Positions 38,589-47,189 of a DNA stretch of 64,000 bases are shown in pieces (position 1 is the first letter of the stretch; each line of letters begins with the position of its first letter). Under the pieces are notes generated by a model. The model saw nothing but the letters and a program-made list of their open reading frames with translations. It was not told the DNA's origin and ran no database searches. The position numbers were made by a program, and so were the translations under genes. This DNA comes from Pseudarthrobacter sp. (lineage in GTDB: Bacteria; Actinomycetota; Actinomycetes; Actinomycetales; Micrococcaceae), in assembly GCA_031178005.1 (NCBI GenBank), contig JAPSJV010000009.1:1-64000 (forward strand), written 5' to 3'.

Positions 38589-39619
38589 GCCCCCAGCAGG
38601 GAAGCGGCAAGCCGGTCCAGATCGGCGGAAGTGTCGGCGTGGTCGCGGTTTGCTTCGGCAACGCGCACCACCTCACCGATCACCAGGACGGCGGGGTTGG
38701 AGCAGGCGGCTGCCGCGGAGGCAATGGTGCCCAGGTTGGCAATGGTGGTGCGCTGGCCGGGGCGGTACCCACGCTCCACTACCGCCATAGGCATGTCGGC
38801 GCGCATCCCGGCCTTGCGCAGCCCCGCAGCGAGGTGGTGCAGGGTGCCGATGCCCATGAGGACCACGATCGTGCCGCCCAGGCCGGCGAGGTGGTGGAGT
38901 TCCGTGCTGGTGAGCGGGGCATGGCCGGACACCACTGTGAACATGTGGCTCACCTCGCGGTGAGTTACGGGGATGCCTGCAGCTGCTGGCACCGAGATGG
39001 CACTGGTAACACCGGAAATGACCCGGACCTTCACGCCGGCAGCCACGCAGGCCGCCACTTCTTCGCCCCCGCGGCCAAAGACGTAAGGGTCCCCGCCTTT
39101 GAGTCGGACCACATTGTTTCCGGCAAGGGCACTGTCCACCATCAGCTTTTCGATATCCGTCTGGCTGACTTTGTGGTGTCCGGGACGCTTGCCCACATCA
39201 ACGAGCTCCGCCGTCGTAAGTCCCGGCAGTGCCTGGTAGGGTGCCAAGCGGTCATAGAAAACCACGTCGGCATCCCGCAGGGCCTCTACGGCTGCCACGG
39301 TCAGCAGGCCCGCCGCGCCCGGCCCGCCGCCCACCAGGGTGACGTGCCCGGCCGGACCGGCAGCCGGTTCCGTGGCTACAGGAATACCCTGGGCCCGGCA
39401 ACGGTCCAGCAGCGGCTCCCAGCCGGGCTGGCCGTCGTCGACGGCGGCAACCAGGAAGGGCCGCTCGGGCAGGGGGCCGTCGTGCTCGCCGCCGTGGGGG
39501 GAGCTCAAACGGAAGACAACGGCGCCGGCTGCTTCGTAGCGGCGCACCGCCTGGCGGGCGGCCACGGGCGAGCCTGTGACCAGGACGTCACGGCCGGAGA
39601 GATCGATGCGCAGCTGCAT
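38585..39619 (-). CDS. cobA: Uroporphyrinogen-III C-methyltransferase (siroheme branch)
   Basis: SUMT enzyme that methylates uroporphyrinogen III at C2 and C7 to give precorrin-2 on the way to siroheme, the NirB cofactor. Motifs: HVTLVGGGPGAAGLLTVAA, VVFYDRL, VRLKGGDPYVFGRGGEE, GVTSAISVPAAAGIPVTHR and the C-terminal MGIGTLHHLA. The first 110 residues look like a shrunken CysG N-terminal domain (DVLVTGSPVAARQAVRRYEAAGA) too short to be a full precorrin-2 dehydrogenase/ferrochelatase. ATG at 39619 lies 2 bases after the nirB stop; a longer frame to 39841 overlaps nirB and is rejected. Confidence 0.92.
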   Translation of the reverse strand: MQLRIDLSGRDVLVTGSPVAARQAVRRYEAAGAVVFRLSSPHGGEHDGPLPERPFLVAAVDDGQPGWEPLLDRCRAQGIPVATEPAAGPAGHVTLVGGGPGAAGLLTVAAVEALRDADVVFYDRLAPYQALPGLTTAELVDVGKRPGHHKVSQTDIEKLMVDSALAGNNVVRLKGGDPYVFGRGGEEVAACVAAGVKVRVISGVTSAISVPAAAGIPVTHREVSHMFTVVSGHAPLTSTELHHLAGLGGTIVVLMGIGTLHHLAAGLRKAGMRADMPMAVVERGYRPGQRTTIANLGTIASAAAACSNPAVLVIGEVVRVAEANRDHADTSADLDRLAASLLGA

Positions 39620-39621
39620 GG

Positions 39622-42273
39622 TCAGGCCTCCGTTCCGTTGTTGGCGCTGGGCCGCATCGGGATGGATGCGCCGATCAGGACCGGCTGCTGGCTGGCAAGG
39701 GCTTTCTCTTCGGGAGTGGCCGGACGCATCTGGCCGCGCTCGTCGGGGACGAACGTGATGGAATCGTCCTTCTGGTCCGGGGCGTTGACGAAGGAGCGGA
39801 ACCGGCGCAGGCGCTCGGGATCCTTGAGGGTGTCGGCCCACTCGTCGATGTAGGTGTCCACGTGGCGGGCCATGGCGGCCTCCAGTTCATCGGCGATGCC
39901 AAGGGTGTCCTTGACCACCACGTCCTCAACGTGCTTGATGCCGCCGTCGAGCTCCTCCTGCCAGCGCGCGGTGCGCTGCAGGCGGTCAGCGGTGCGGATG
40001 TAGTACATAAAGTAGCGGTCGATGTACTTGACCAGGGTCTCGTCGTCCAGGTCCTTTGCCAGCAGCTGCGCGTGCGCCGGAGTGGCACCGCCGTTGCCGC
40101 CCACGTACAGGTTCCAGCCGTCCGCGGTGGCAATAACTCCAACATCCTTACCCCGGGCTTCAGCGCATTCACGCGCACAGCCGGAGACGCCCATCTTGAG
40201 TTTGTGCGGGCTGCGCAGCCCGCGGTAGCGCAGTTCCAGGTTGATGGCCATGGCCACCGAATCCTGCACGCCGTAACGGCACCAGGTGGAACCAACACAC
40301 GACTTCACCGTCCGCAGGCTCTTGCCGTAGGCCTGGCCGGATTCGAACCCGGCGTCCACCAGTTCCTTCCAGATTTCCGGAAGCTCCTCCAGCCGGGCGC
40401 CGAACATGTCGATGCGCTGGCCGCCGGTGATCTTGGTGTACAGGTTGTACTTCTCCGCCACGGCGGCGATGACGCCGAGCTTCTTCGGGGTGATCTCGCC
40501 GCCGGCAATGCGCGGGACTACAGAGTAGGTGCCGTCTTTCTGCATGTTGGCCAGTGCACGGTCGTTGGTGTCCTGCAGGGTGCCGCGGCCGGCGTCCAGG
40601 ACGTAAGCGCTGTTTTGGCTGGCCAGGATGTTGGCGATGGTGGGCTTGCAGATGTCGCAGCCCGCGCCGGTGCCGTACTTGGCCATGATTTCTTCAAAGG
40701 ACGTGAGGCCCAGGACGCGGATGGCGTCGAACAGCTCCTGGCGGGAGAGCGCGATGTGTTCGCAGAGGGCTTTGGAAACCTCGACGCCGGACTTGGTCAG
40801 CTCACCTTCCAGGAGCTTCTTCAGCATCGGGACGCACGAACCGCACTGGGTGCCGGCCCGGGTGCAGGCCTTCAGCTCACCGAGTTCCTGTACCGGGGCA
40901 TTGCCTTCGCAGGCGCCGCAGCCGTTGACGGCGTCCCGGATCGCTCCGGCGGTGACGTTGTTGCAGGAGCAGAGGGTCGCGTCGTCCGGAAGTTCCGTCT
41001 CCGGTGCGTCGCCGCCGCCGGCCGCGCTCAGGTAAGCGCCGGGTTCTGCGGGCAGTTCGCGGCCCAGCAGCGGACGCAGGCTGGTGTAAGGAGCAGCGTC
41101 GCCAACAAAGATGCCGCCCAACAGGGTCTTTGCATCGTCGGTGGTGACGATCTTCTGGTAGACACCGCGGGCAGGGTCTGCGTAGACGATCTCCAAGGAG
41201 TGCTCGGTCTTGGCAAAGGCGTCGCCGAAGCTGGCGACGTCCACGCCGGACAGCTTGAGCTTGGTGGCGGTATCGAAGCCGGGGAATTGTGCCTGGCCGC
41301 CGTGCAGGCGGTCGGCCACAATTTCTGCCATGGCGTTGGCCGGAGCCACCAGGCCAAGGCACATACCGCCGAAGTTGGCTACTTCGCCGATGGCCCAAAC
41401 ACCAGGCACTTCGGTGGCGCAGTAGTCATTGATCACCACGCCGCCGCGCTGGCCGAGGCTGAACAGCGGCTCCTCGCCGTCAGCTGCGCGGAAGAGTTCG
41501 TCGCGGGGCCGGACGCCGATCGCCACAATCACCAGATCGGCCTCCACCACACGGCCGTCCGCCATCAGTACGCCGGTGACCTGGCCGCCGTCGTCCGCCA
41601 GGACCTCGGACGGGAACACACCGCCGTGGACGGTGAAGTTCTTGGCTTCGATGAGCCGGCCAAGCGCCTGGCCTGCGCCCTCGTCCAGCTGGGTGTTCAT
41701 CAGCCACGGCGATCCGTTGATCACTACCGGGTTGGCGCCGAGCTGTTCCGTCCCGGCCGCGGACTCCAGGCCCAGGAGTCCGCCACCGATGGTGACCGCG
41801 TTGACTTTGCGGCCCAACTTCAGCGTGAGTTCGGTGATGGCCTTGTTGATGGCCCAGACGTCTTCAAGGGTGCGGTAAACGTGGGTGTGCTCCGCTCCCG
41901 GGATGGGCAGCCTGGCGGCATCCGAACCGGTGGCAACCACCAGCTCGTCGTACTCGTAGGCATTGCCGGCAGCGGTTTCAACCGTCTTGGCGTCGGAATT
42001 GATCCTGACGACGCGCTCGCCGGTCTTGAGATCAAGCGAGGGGTGCTCCCACATTGACGCCGAGCCGAGCGTCAGGTCCACGTCCTTTTGGGTCAGGGCC
42101 TTGCTGAGCGCCACGCGGTCGTAGGGGAGGTGGGCTTCCTCCGTGAGGACCGTGACCTGCCAACCGTCAAGGCCACGGGCATGCATTGCGTCTGCGAAAC
42201 GATGGGCCGCCGGTCCGCCGCCGGCGACGACAATTCGGCGCGGTGTCTTTGTGCGTGAAATCTGTTCGGTCAC
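39622..42273 (-). CDS. nirB: Assimilatory nitrite reductase (NAD(P)H), large subunit
   Basis: 883-residue flavo-iron-sulfur-siroheme protein that reduces nitrite to ammonium in six electrons. Domains: FAD/NAD(P) half (IVVAGGGPAAHRFADAM, ATGSDAARLPIPG, WAIGEVANFGG) to about 330; two BFD-like [2Fe-2S] regions (LCSCNNVTAGAI with TQCGSCVP, then GAGCDICKP); ferredoxin-like nitrite/sulfite reductase domains; and the siroheme/4Fe-4S site with SCVGSTWCRYG (about 660) and GVSGCARECAEA (about 700). GTG start with GAAAGG 6 bases upstream. First gene of nirB-cobA-nnaR; the small subunit gene nirD is divergent. Confidence 0.96.
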   Translation of the reverse strand: MTEQISRTKTPRRIVVAGGGPAAHRFADAMHARGLDGWQVTVLTEEAHLPYDRVALSKALTQKDVDLTLGSASMWEHPSLDLKTGERVVRINSDAKTVETAAGNAYEYDELVVATGSDAARLPIPGAEHTHVYRTLEDVWAINKAITELTLKLGRKVNAVTIGGGLLGLESAAGTEQLGANPVVINGSPWLMNTQLDEGAGQALGRLIEAKNFTVHGGVFPSEVLADDGGQVTGVLMADGRVVEADLVIVAIGVRPRDELFRAADGEEPLFSLGQRGGVVINDYCATEVPGVWAIGEVANFGGMCLGLVAPANAMAEIVADRLHGGQAQFPGFDTATKLKLSGVDVASFGDAFAKTEHSLEIVYADPARGVYQKIVTTDDAKTLLGGIFVGDAAPYTSLRPLLGRELPAEPGAYLSAAGGGDAPETELPDDATLCSCNNVTAGAIRDAVNGCGACEGNAPVQELGELKACTRAGTQCGSCVPMLKKLLEGELTKSGVEVSKALCEHIALSRQELFDAIRVLGLTSFEEIMAKYGTGAGCDICKPTIANILASQNSAYVLDAGRGTLQDTNDRALANMQKDGTYSVVPRIAGGEITPKKLGVIAAVAEKYNLYTKITGGQRIDMFGARLEELPEIWKELVDAGFESGQAYGKSLRTVKSCVGSTWCRYGVQDSVAMAINLELRYRGLRSPHKLKMGVSGCARECAEARGKDVGVIATADGWNLYVGGNGGATPAHAQLLAKDLDDETLVKYIDRYFMYYIRTADRLQRTARWQEELDGGIKHVEDVVVKDTLGIADELEAAMARHVDTYIDEWADTLKDPERLRRFRSFVNAPDQKDDSITFVPDERGQMRPATPEEKALASQQPVLIGASIPMRPSANNGTEA

Positions 42274-42323
42274 GGTGGGCCTTTCGGATCGGCAGCAGAC
42301 GGTGCTCTGCAGCTTGTCCGTTC

Positions 42324-42377
42324 AGACTAGGCACGGGCAGTTTCGCTTCAGTTTCCCAATTGTTTCGTGAACTTAAC
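42324..42377 (-). promoter_or_regulatory. GlnR operator and promoter of nirB
   Basis: Read on the minus strand: GTTAA (42377-42373), N6, GAAAC (42366-42362), N6, GAAAC (42355-42351), N6, GAAAC (42344-42340). These four half-sites at exact 11-bp phase match the actinobacterial GlnR consensus gTnAc-N6-GAAAc repeated. The last is followed by 10 bases and the -10-like TAGTCT (42329-42324). The array lies 67-104 bases upstream of the nirB start codon. Confidence 0.85.
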
Positions 42378-42417
42378 TTCTGCATCACGGACGCATTTCC
42401 GGCGGCGTGAGGTCTGT

Positions 42418-42471
42418 TTTACGCGATGGACACATTGGCAGCATCCAGGCGAAACACCCCGCGCCTAGCTT
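42418..42471 (+). promoter_or_regulatory. GlnR-like operator and promoter of nirD
   Basis: Plus strand: TTTAC (42418-42422), N6, GACAC (42429-42433), N6, AGCAT (42440-42444, poor), N6, GAAAC (42451-42455), then 10 bases and TAGCTT (42466-42471). Three of four half-sites fit the GlnR consensus, and the distance to the -10-like hexamer equals that at nirB. The nirD start codon lies 76 bases downstream. Confidence 0.62.
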
Positions 42472-42547
42472 GGTGGTACGGCCGGACACCCGGCCGCAGC
42501 ACAGCGATCAACCAGGCTATGACCGGAACTGCAGGGAAGGAGCCGTC

Positions 42548-42931
42548 ATGACGGCAACACTGGAACACGAGGAACTCACCATTGATGCAGCCGTCCCTGA
42601 CAGAGGGTGGCAGCGCGTCTGTGCAGTGGCGGATCTCGAGCCGGCCTGGGGCGAAGCAGCCTTGGTAGACGGCCACCAGGTGGCGCTGTTCCGGACCTTT
42701 TCGGGTGGATCTGAGAGCGTCTTCGCTGTTGACCAGCGGTGCCCCGCGACCGGTGCCCACGTGATGGCCCGCGGCATCCTGGGATCCCGCGGCGAGCGTG
42801 CGACGATCGCCTCACCGCTGCACAAGGAAATTTACGATCTGCAGACCGGCGATTGCTTCAGTTCCCCGGACCTGCGCCTGGCAACCTACAGCACCAGGAT
42901 CGTCGGTGGGTTTGTTGAGGTAGCGGTTTAG
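42548..42931 (+). CDS. nirD: Nitrite reductase (NAD(P)H), small subunit
   Basis: 127-residue Rieske-fold small subunit. It reads WQRVCAVADLEPAWGEAALVDG at the N-terminus, then VFAVDQRCPATGAHVMARG and IASPLHKEIYDLQTGDC. The Cys-x-His and Cys-x2-His cluster ligands of true Rieske proteins are not both present, as is normal for NirD. ATG 42548 has AAGGAG 5 bases upstream, which decides it over the longer frame from 42407. Unusually it is divergent from nirB instead of following it. Confidence 0.94.
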   Translation: MTATLEHEELTIDAAVPDRGWQRVCAVADLEPAWGEAALVDGHQVALFRTFSGGSESVFAVDQRCPATGAHVMARGILGSRGERATIASPLHKEIYDLQTGDCFSSPDLRLATYSTRIVGGFVEVAV

Positions 42932-42964
42932 CGGAACACCGGCTGCCGGATTGGGGCCGGATCC

Positions 42965-44740
42965 TTAAAGCCCCAGGGCCTCGCGGACATCGGCCAGCAC
43001 GGCATCCAGTGCGGCCCTCGCGTTGAGCCGCACAGCCGGCAGCTCGGCTGCCGATTCCACTCCCTGGATGACCTCCAGGTAGCACTTGAGCTTGGGCTCG
43101 GTGCCGCTGGGCCTGATGATCACCCGGGTCAGATCCCGCGTAATGTACAGCAGGCCGTCTGTGGGCGGCAACTCGTCGGTGCCCTGGGCCAGATCCACCG
43201 AAACTTCCACTGCCGATCCGCCGAAGGATTCCGGCGGGCTCACCCGCAGCCGGTTCATCATGGCGTCCAGCAGGCCAAGATCGCCTACGCGGATGCTGAG
43301 CTGGTCGCTGGCGTGCAGTCCATGGACCAGGTACAGGGCGTCCAGGGTATCGAAAACCGTGCGGCCATCCGCCTTGGCGGCGGCTGCCAGCTCGGCGATC
43401 AGGACCGCCGCGGAGATGCCGTCCTTGTCCCGGACCAGCTCCGGCGCCACGCAGTAGCCCAAGGCTTCTTCATATCCGTACAGCAGTCCAGGAACCCGGG
43501 AGATCCACTTGAAGCCCGTGAGCGTTTCCTGGTGTTCAATGCCGGCGTCCGCGGCCACGCGGGCAAGCAGGCGGGACGAAACAATTGAATTCGCAAAAAC
43601 GCCGGAGACCACGGGGGCAGCCTCAGATCCAGAAGATGAATCCGGTTGGCCATCGGCAGCCGCGGCAGCCATACGGGCAACAATGTGCGCGCCCAGCAGC
43701 GCGCCAACCTCGTCACCGCGCAGCATCCGCCATTCGCCGGAATCCGGGTCCTTGGCTGCCACGGCGGCACGGTCTGCATCGGGATCGTTGGCAACCACAA
43801 TGTCGGCGTCCAGGCGTTCCGCCTCCGCCAGTGCCAGGTCCAGTGCCCCGGGCTCCTCAGGGTTGGGGAAGCTGACGGTGGGGAAATCAGGGTCCGGCAG
43901 GGCCTGCTCACTGACCAGGGTGACATCCTGGAAACCCGCGGCGGCCAGGGTGGCCACCGCCGTTTCGCCGCCAACTCCGTGCATGGGGGTGAGGACAATC
44001 CGGAGGTCCCTGGCGGGGAAGGCTACCGGTACGGCCAGCGCGGCCACCGCCTGGCGGTAGTCATCGGCGATGCCCGGCTCCAGCACTGTCCAGCCGTCAG
44101 CGGCCAGGCGGATCGAGTCCAGGTTCCCAACGGCGTCAATGCGGGCCGCAATCAGGGAATCATACGGCGCAACGATCTGGGCGCCACGGCCGCTTTCCTC
44201 AACCGCGTGCCGGCCCAGGTAGACCTTGTAGCCGTTGTCCTGCGGAGGGTTGTGGCTGGCTGTGACCATAACACCGCCGTCGCACTCCAGTTCCCGGACG
44301 GCGAACGCCAGCAGGGGAGTGGGCAGCGCCGACGGCATCAGGAATGTCTCAATGCCTGCGGCGGTGAAAATCGCCGCGGTCTCTTCGGCGAAGATATCCG
44401 AGTTGTACCGGGCGTCATAGCCGACGACGGCGCGTGGCCGGGTTCCCGGGGATGCCGTCCCAACGGCGTCGGCCAGGAAGGCAGCGAGGCCGGCGGCGGC
44501 CCGGCGAACCACCACGCGGTTCATCCGGTTGGGTCCCGGGCCGAGTGCGGCGCGCAGCCCGGCGGTGCCGAACTGCAGGGTGCCGTTGAAGCTGTCCGTG
44601 AGTTCCTGGACGGCAGCCGGCTCAGCCGCCTCCACCTGCGAAATAAGGTCACGCAGTTCAGCAACGGTTTGCTGGTCAGGATCCTGGGCGGCCCAGTCGC
44701 GGGCGGCGCTGATCAGTGAGCCGGCATCGGGAGAAGTCAT
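42965..44740 (-). CDS. Phospho-sugar mutase (phosphoglucomutase/phosphomannomutase family)
   Basis: 591-residue alpha-D-phosphohexomutase. Four-domain signature: FGTAGLRAALGPGPNRMN, the phosphoserine loop VMVTASHNPPQDNGYKVY, the metal loop VANDPDADRAAVA and the phosphate-binding loop RPSGTEPKLKCY. The length and motif variants fit PgcA/ManB-type enzymes, including those that act on phosphopentoses as phosphopentomutase. The upstream neighbour is purine nucleoside phosphorylase and deoC is nearby, so a role in ribose/deoxyribose-1-phosphate conversion is plausible (inference). Confidence 0.9.
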   Translation of the reverse strand: MTSPDAGSLISAARDWAAQDPDQQTVAELRDLISQVEAAEPAAVQELTDSFNGTLQFGTAGLRAALGPGPNRMNRVVVRRAAAGLAAFLADAVGTASPGTRPRAVVGYDARYNSDIFAEETAAIFTAAGIETFLMPSALPTPLLAFAVRELECDGGVMVTASHNPPQDNGYKVYLGRHAVEESGRGAQIVAPYDSLIAARIDAVGNLDSIRLAADGWTVLEPGIADDYRQAVAALAVPVAFPARDLRIVLTPMHGVGGETAVATLAAAGFQDVTLVSEQALPDPDFPTVSFPNPEEPGALDLALAEAERLDADIVVANDPDADRAAVAAKDPDSGEWRMLRGDEVGALLGAHIVARMAAAAADGQPDSSSGSEAAPVVSGVFANSIVSSRLLARVAADAGIEHQETLTGFKWISRVPGLLYGYEEALGYCVAPELVRDKDGISAAVLIAELAAAAKADGRTVFDTLDALYLVHGLHASDQLSIRVGDLGLLDAMMNRLRVSPPESFGGSAVEVSVDLAQGTDELPPTDGLLYITRDLTRVIIRPSGTEPKLKCYLEVIQGVESAAELPAVRLNARAALDAVLADVREALGL

Positions 44741-44775
44741 GGGACCACGCTATCGTCGTTGGGACCGGTGCTGTG

Positions 44776-44816
44776 CGGCCGGTGGCGGGCGCCCGCATTG
44801 TGACGTCCGCCGGCCG
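44776..44816 (-). terminator. Possible hairpin between purine phosphorylase and mutase genes
   Basis: A 7-bp inverted repeat (44776-44782 with 44810-44816) encloses a 12-base palindrome (44785-44796). There is no clear T tract on the minus strand. It may attenuate read-through between two genes of the same strand. Confidence 0.3.
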
Positions 44817-44850
44817 TGCCTGTGCTGCCGGGTTGTACTGAGGTGGAGAG

Positions 44851-45669
44851 CTAGAGTCGCCCGATGATCTGTGCGAGCAGTTTGGAGATCCGCGCGGCCG
44901 CTGCCTGCCCGGCGTCGAGCACTTCGGCATGGCTCAGCGGAACCGGGCTGATGCCTGCGGCGAGGTTGGTGACCAGGGAAATACCAAAAACTTCCATCCC
45001 CGCATGGCGGCCGGCAATGGCTTCCAGGGCCGTGGACATTCCTACCAGATCGGCTCCGATGCGCTTGGCGTACTGCACTTCGGCGGGGGTTTCGTAGTGC
45101 GGCCCGCTGAACTGTGCGTAGACACCCTCGGCCAGGGTGGGGTCCACTTCCCGGGCGAGCGCGCGGATACGGGATGAGTACAGGTCCGTCAGGTCAACGA
45201 ACGTTGCGCCTTCCAGCGGTGAGGTGGCCGTGAGGTTGATGTGGTCACTGATCAATACGGGCGTGCCAGGCTCCCAGTCCTCATTCAGGCCGCCGCAACC
45301 ATTGGTGAGCACCAGGGTCTTGCAGCCGGCCGCTGCGGCGGTGCGCACACCGTGCACCACGGAGCGGACGCCTTTGCCCTCGTAGTAGTGGGTCCGGGCA
45401 CCGAGAACCAGGGCGCGTTTGCCACCTGCGGTCAGCACCGAACGGATAGTGCCAACGTGTCCGGCCACGGCGGGAGCGTGGAAACCCGGGACCTCGTCCG
45501 CGGACAGCGTAGCGGTGGTATCGCCAATGAGGTCAGCGGCACCGCTCCAGCCGGATCCCAGGACCAGGGCGACGTCATGCTGGTCAACGCCTGTCTCCTG
45601 GGCGATGTGGTCAGCTGCTGCGCGGGCGGCTTCGAAGGGGTCCGTCTTGAGGAACTCTGTATTACTCAC
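44851..45669 (-). CDS. punA: Purine-nucleoside phosphorylase
   Basis: Trimeric-type PNP that phosphorolyses inosine and guanosine to base plus ribose-1-phosphate. Motifs: VALVLGSGWSGAADLIG, ARTHYYEGKGVRSVVHGVR, LTNGCGGLN and the active-site region FSGPHYETPAEVQYAK with MSTALEAIAGRHAG. 272 residues, expected for actinobacterial enzymes. Upstream of the phosphosugar mutase on the same strand, as in many relatives, and divergent from the quinone-reductase flavoprotein. Confidence 0.94.
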   Translation of the reverse strand: MSNTEFLKTDPFEAARAAADHIAQETGVDQHDVALVLGSGWSGAADLIGDTTATLSADEVPGFHAPAVAGHVGTIRSVLTAGGKRALVLGARTHYYEGKGVRSVVHGVRTAAAAGCKTLVLTNGCGGLNEDWEPGTPVLISDHINLTATSPLEGATFVDLTDLYSSRIRALAREVDPTLAEGVYAQFSGPHYETPAEVQYAKRIGADLVGMSTALEAIAGRHAGMEVFGISLVTNLAAGISPVPLSHAEVLDAGQAAAARISKLLAQIIGRL

Positions 45670-45767
45670 GGGTATAAGCTACCGCGCCCCCGCTCCTGTG
45701 CCCAGCCGCGCCGCGCCCCTGTGCCGATGCTGTTCTTGGTGCTCAGGCGGCGGATAGGCGAGAATGG

Positions 45768-47189
45768 ATGATTGTGACTACGCATCCAGATTTCAGCCCA
45801 TCCCGGATCGCGATCCTGGGCGGTGGCCCGGGCGGATATGAAGCAGCCATGGTTGCTGCTTCACTGGGGGCGAAGGTCACCATCATTGAGCGGGCGGGCC
45901 TGGGCGGCTCTGCGGTGTTGACTGACGTTGTTCCTTCCAAGACGCTGATCGCCACAGCGGACCTGATGACCCGGGTGGCCGAGGCCGGCGAGCTGGGTGT
46001 GAAGTTCGACGTCGACGGCGGAGACGTAGTGCCCGTCATGCGGGCGGACCTCAAGCACATCAACCACCGGCTGTTGAATCTCGCCCGTAAACAGTCCAGC
46101 GACATCAACGACGCCCTTGTCCAGCAGAATGTCCGCATCCTGATCGGCACGGGAAAGCTGCTGGACAACCACACCATTGAGGTCACCACCGTTGACGGCG
46201 TCGAAACGGTTGAGGCGGATGCGATCCTGCTGACCGTTGGCGCCCACCCGCGGGAATTGCCCACGGCCAAGCCGGACGGCGACCGCATCCTGAACTGGGC
46301 GCAGATCTACAACCTGGATGAGCTCCCCGAGGAACTCATCGTGGTGGGTTCCGGTGTAACTGGTGCCGAATTTGCGTCCGCATACAACGGGCTGGGCTCG
46401 AAGGTCACCTTGATTTCCAGCCGTGAGCGGGTGCTGCCCGGCTCGGACGTGGACGCCGCCGAGGTCCTAGAAGAAGTGTTTGAACGCCGTGGTGTGCGGG
46501 TCCTGTCACAGTCGCGCGCAGAGTCTGTGGAACGTACGGACGATGGCGTGGTGGTCACCCTGAGTGACGGCTCCAAGGTGACCGGCAGCCACTGTCTCGT
46601 ATGCGTCGGTTCCATCCCCAACACGGCCGGAATCGGGCTGGAAGAAGCCGGTGTGGCAGTCTCGGAGAGCGGGCATGTAAAAGTCGACGGCGTGTCCCGC
46701 ACCACGGCCCCGAACATCTACGCCGCAGGTGACTGTACCGGAGTGCTGGCGCTGGCGTCCGTGGCAGCCATGCAGGGCCGGATCGCCATCGCACACATCC
46801 TGGGCGACAGCGTCACCCCTCTGAAGCTGCACCAGGTGGCGTCCAACATCTTCACCTCCCCGGAAATCGCCTCGGTGGGTGTCTCCGAGGCTGAGGTGCA
46901 GTCCGGCAAGTATCAGGGCGACGTCATTAAGCTCTCGCTGCGCAGCAACGCCCGCGCCAAAATGCGCAACACCCGCGACGGCTTCGTCAAGATCATCGCG
47001 CGCAAGGGTTCCGGCACGGTGATCGGTGGAGTTGTCTGTGGCCCGAACGCCTCCGAACTGATCTTCCCGATTGCCATCGCGGTCAAGCAGAAACTGCACG
47101 TGGACGACGTCGCCAGCACCTTTACCGTTTACCCGTCGCTGACGGGCTCCATTTCCGAAGCGGCAAGGCGCCTGCACGTCCACATGTAG
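45768..47189 (+). CDS. NAD(P)H-quinone dehydrogenase (LpdA/Rv3303c-like flavoprotein)
   Basis: 473-residue flavoprotein disulfide-reductase-fold protein. FAD motif IAILGGGPGGYEAAMVAASLGA, NAD motif IVVGSGVTGAEFASAYNGLG, YAAGDCTGVLALASVAAMQG and a C-terminal dimerisation domain. Where dihydrolipoamide dehydrogenase has the redox CxxxxC pair, this protein reads GLGGSAVLTDVVPSK, so it cannot be a disulfide reductase. This matches the Mycobacterium tuberculosis LpdA (Rv3303c) group of NAD(P)H:quinone reductases, which also neighbours PNP genes. GTG at 45774 is an alternative start. Confidence 0.87.
   Translation: MIVTTHPDFSPSRIAILGGGPGGYEAAMVAASLGAKVTIIERAGLGGSAVLTDVVPSKTLIATADLMTRVAEAGELGVKFDVDGGDVVPVMRADLKHINHRLLNLARKQSSDINDALVQQNVRILIGTGKLLDNHTIEVTTVDGVETVEADAILLTVGAHPRELPTAKPDGDRILNWAQIYNLDELPEELIVVGSGVTGAEFASAYNGLGSKVTLISSRERVLPGSDVDAAEVLEEVFERRGVRVLSQSRAESVERTDDGVVVTLSDGSKVTGSHCLVCVGSIPNTAGIGLEEAGVAVSESGHVKVDGVSRTTAPNIYAAGDCTGVLALASVAAMQGRIAIAHILGDSVTPLKLHQVASNIFTSPEIASVGVSEAEVQSGKYQGDVIKLSLRSNARAKMRNTRDGFVKIIARKGSGTVIGGVVCGPNASELIFPIAIAVKQKLHVDDVASTFTVYPSLTGSISEAARRLHVHM

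Noticed and set aside
39862..42057. 731-codon open frame on the plus strand opposite nirB
   Set aside because: nirB is certain by motifs; the antisense translation is compositionally odd and matches nothing recognisable.
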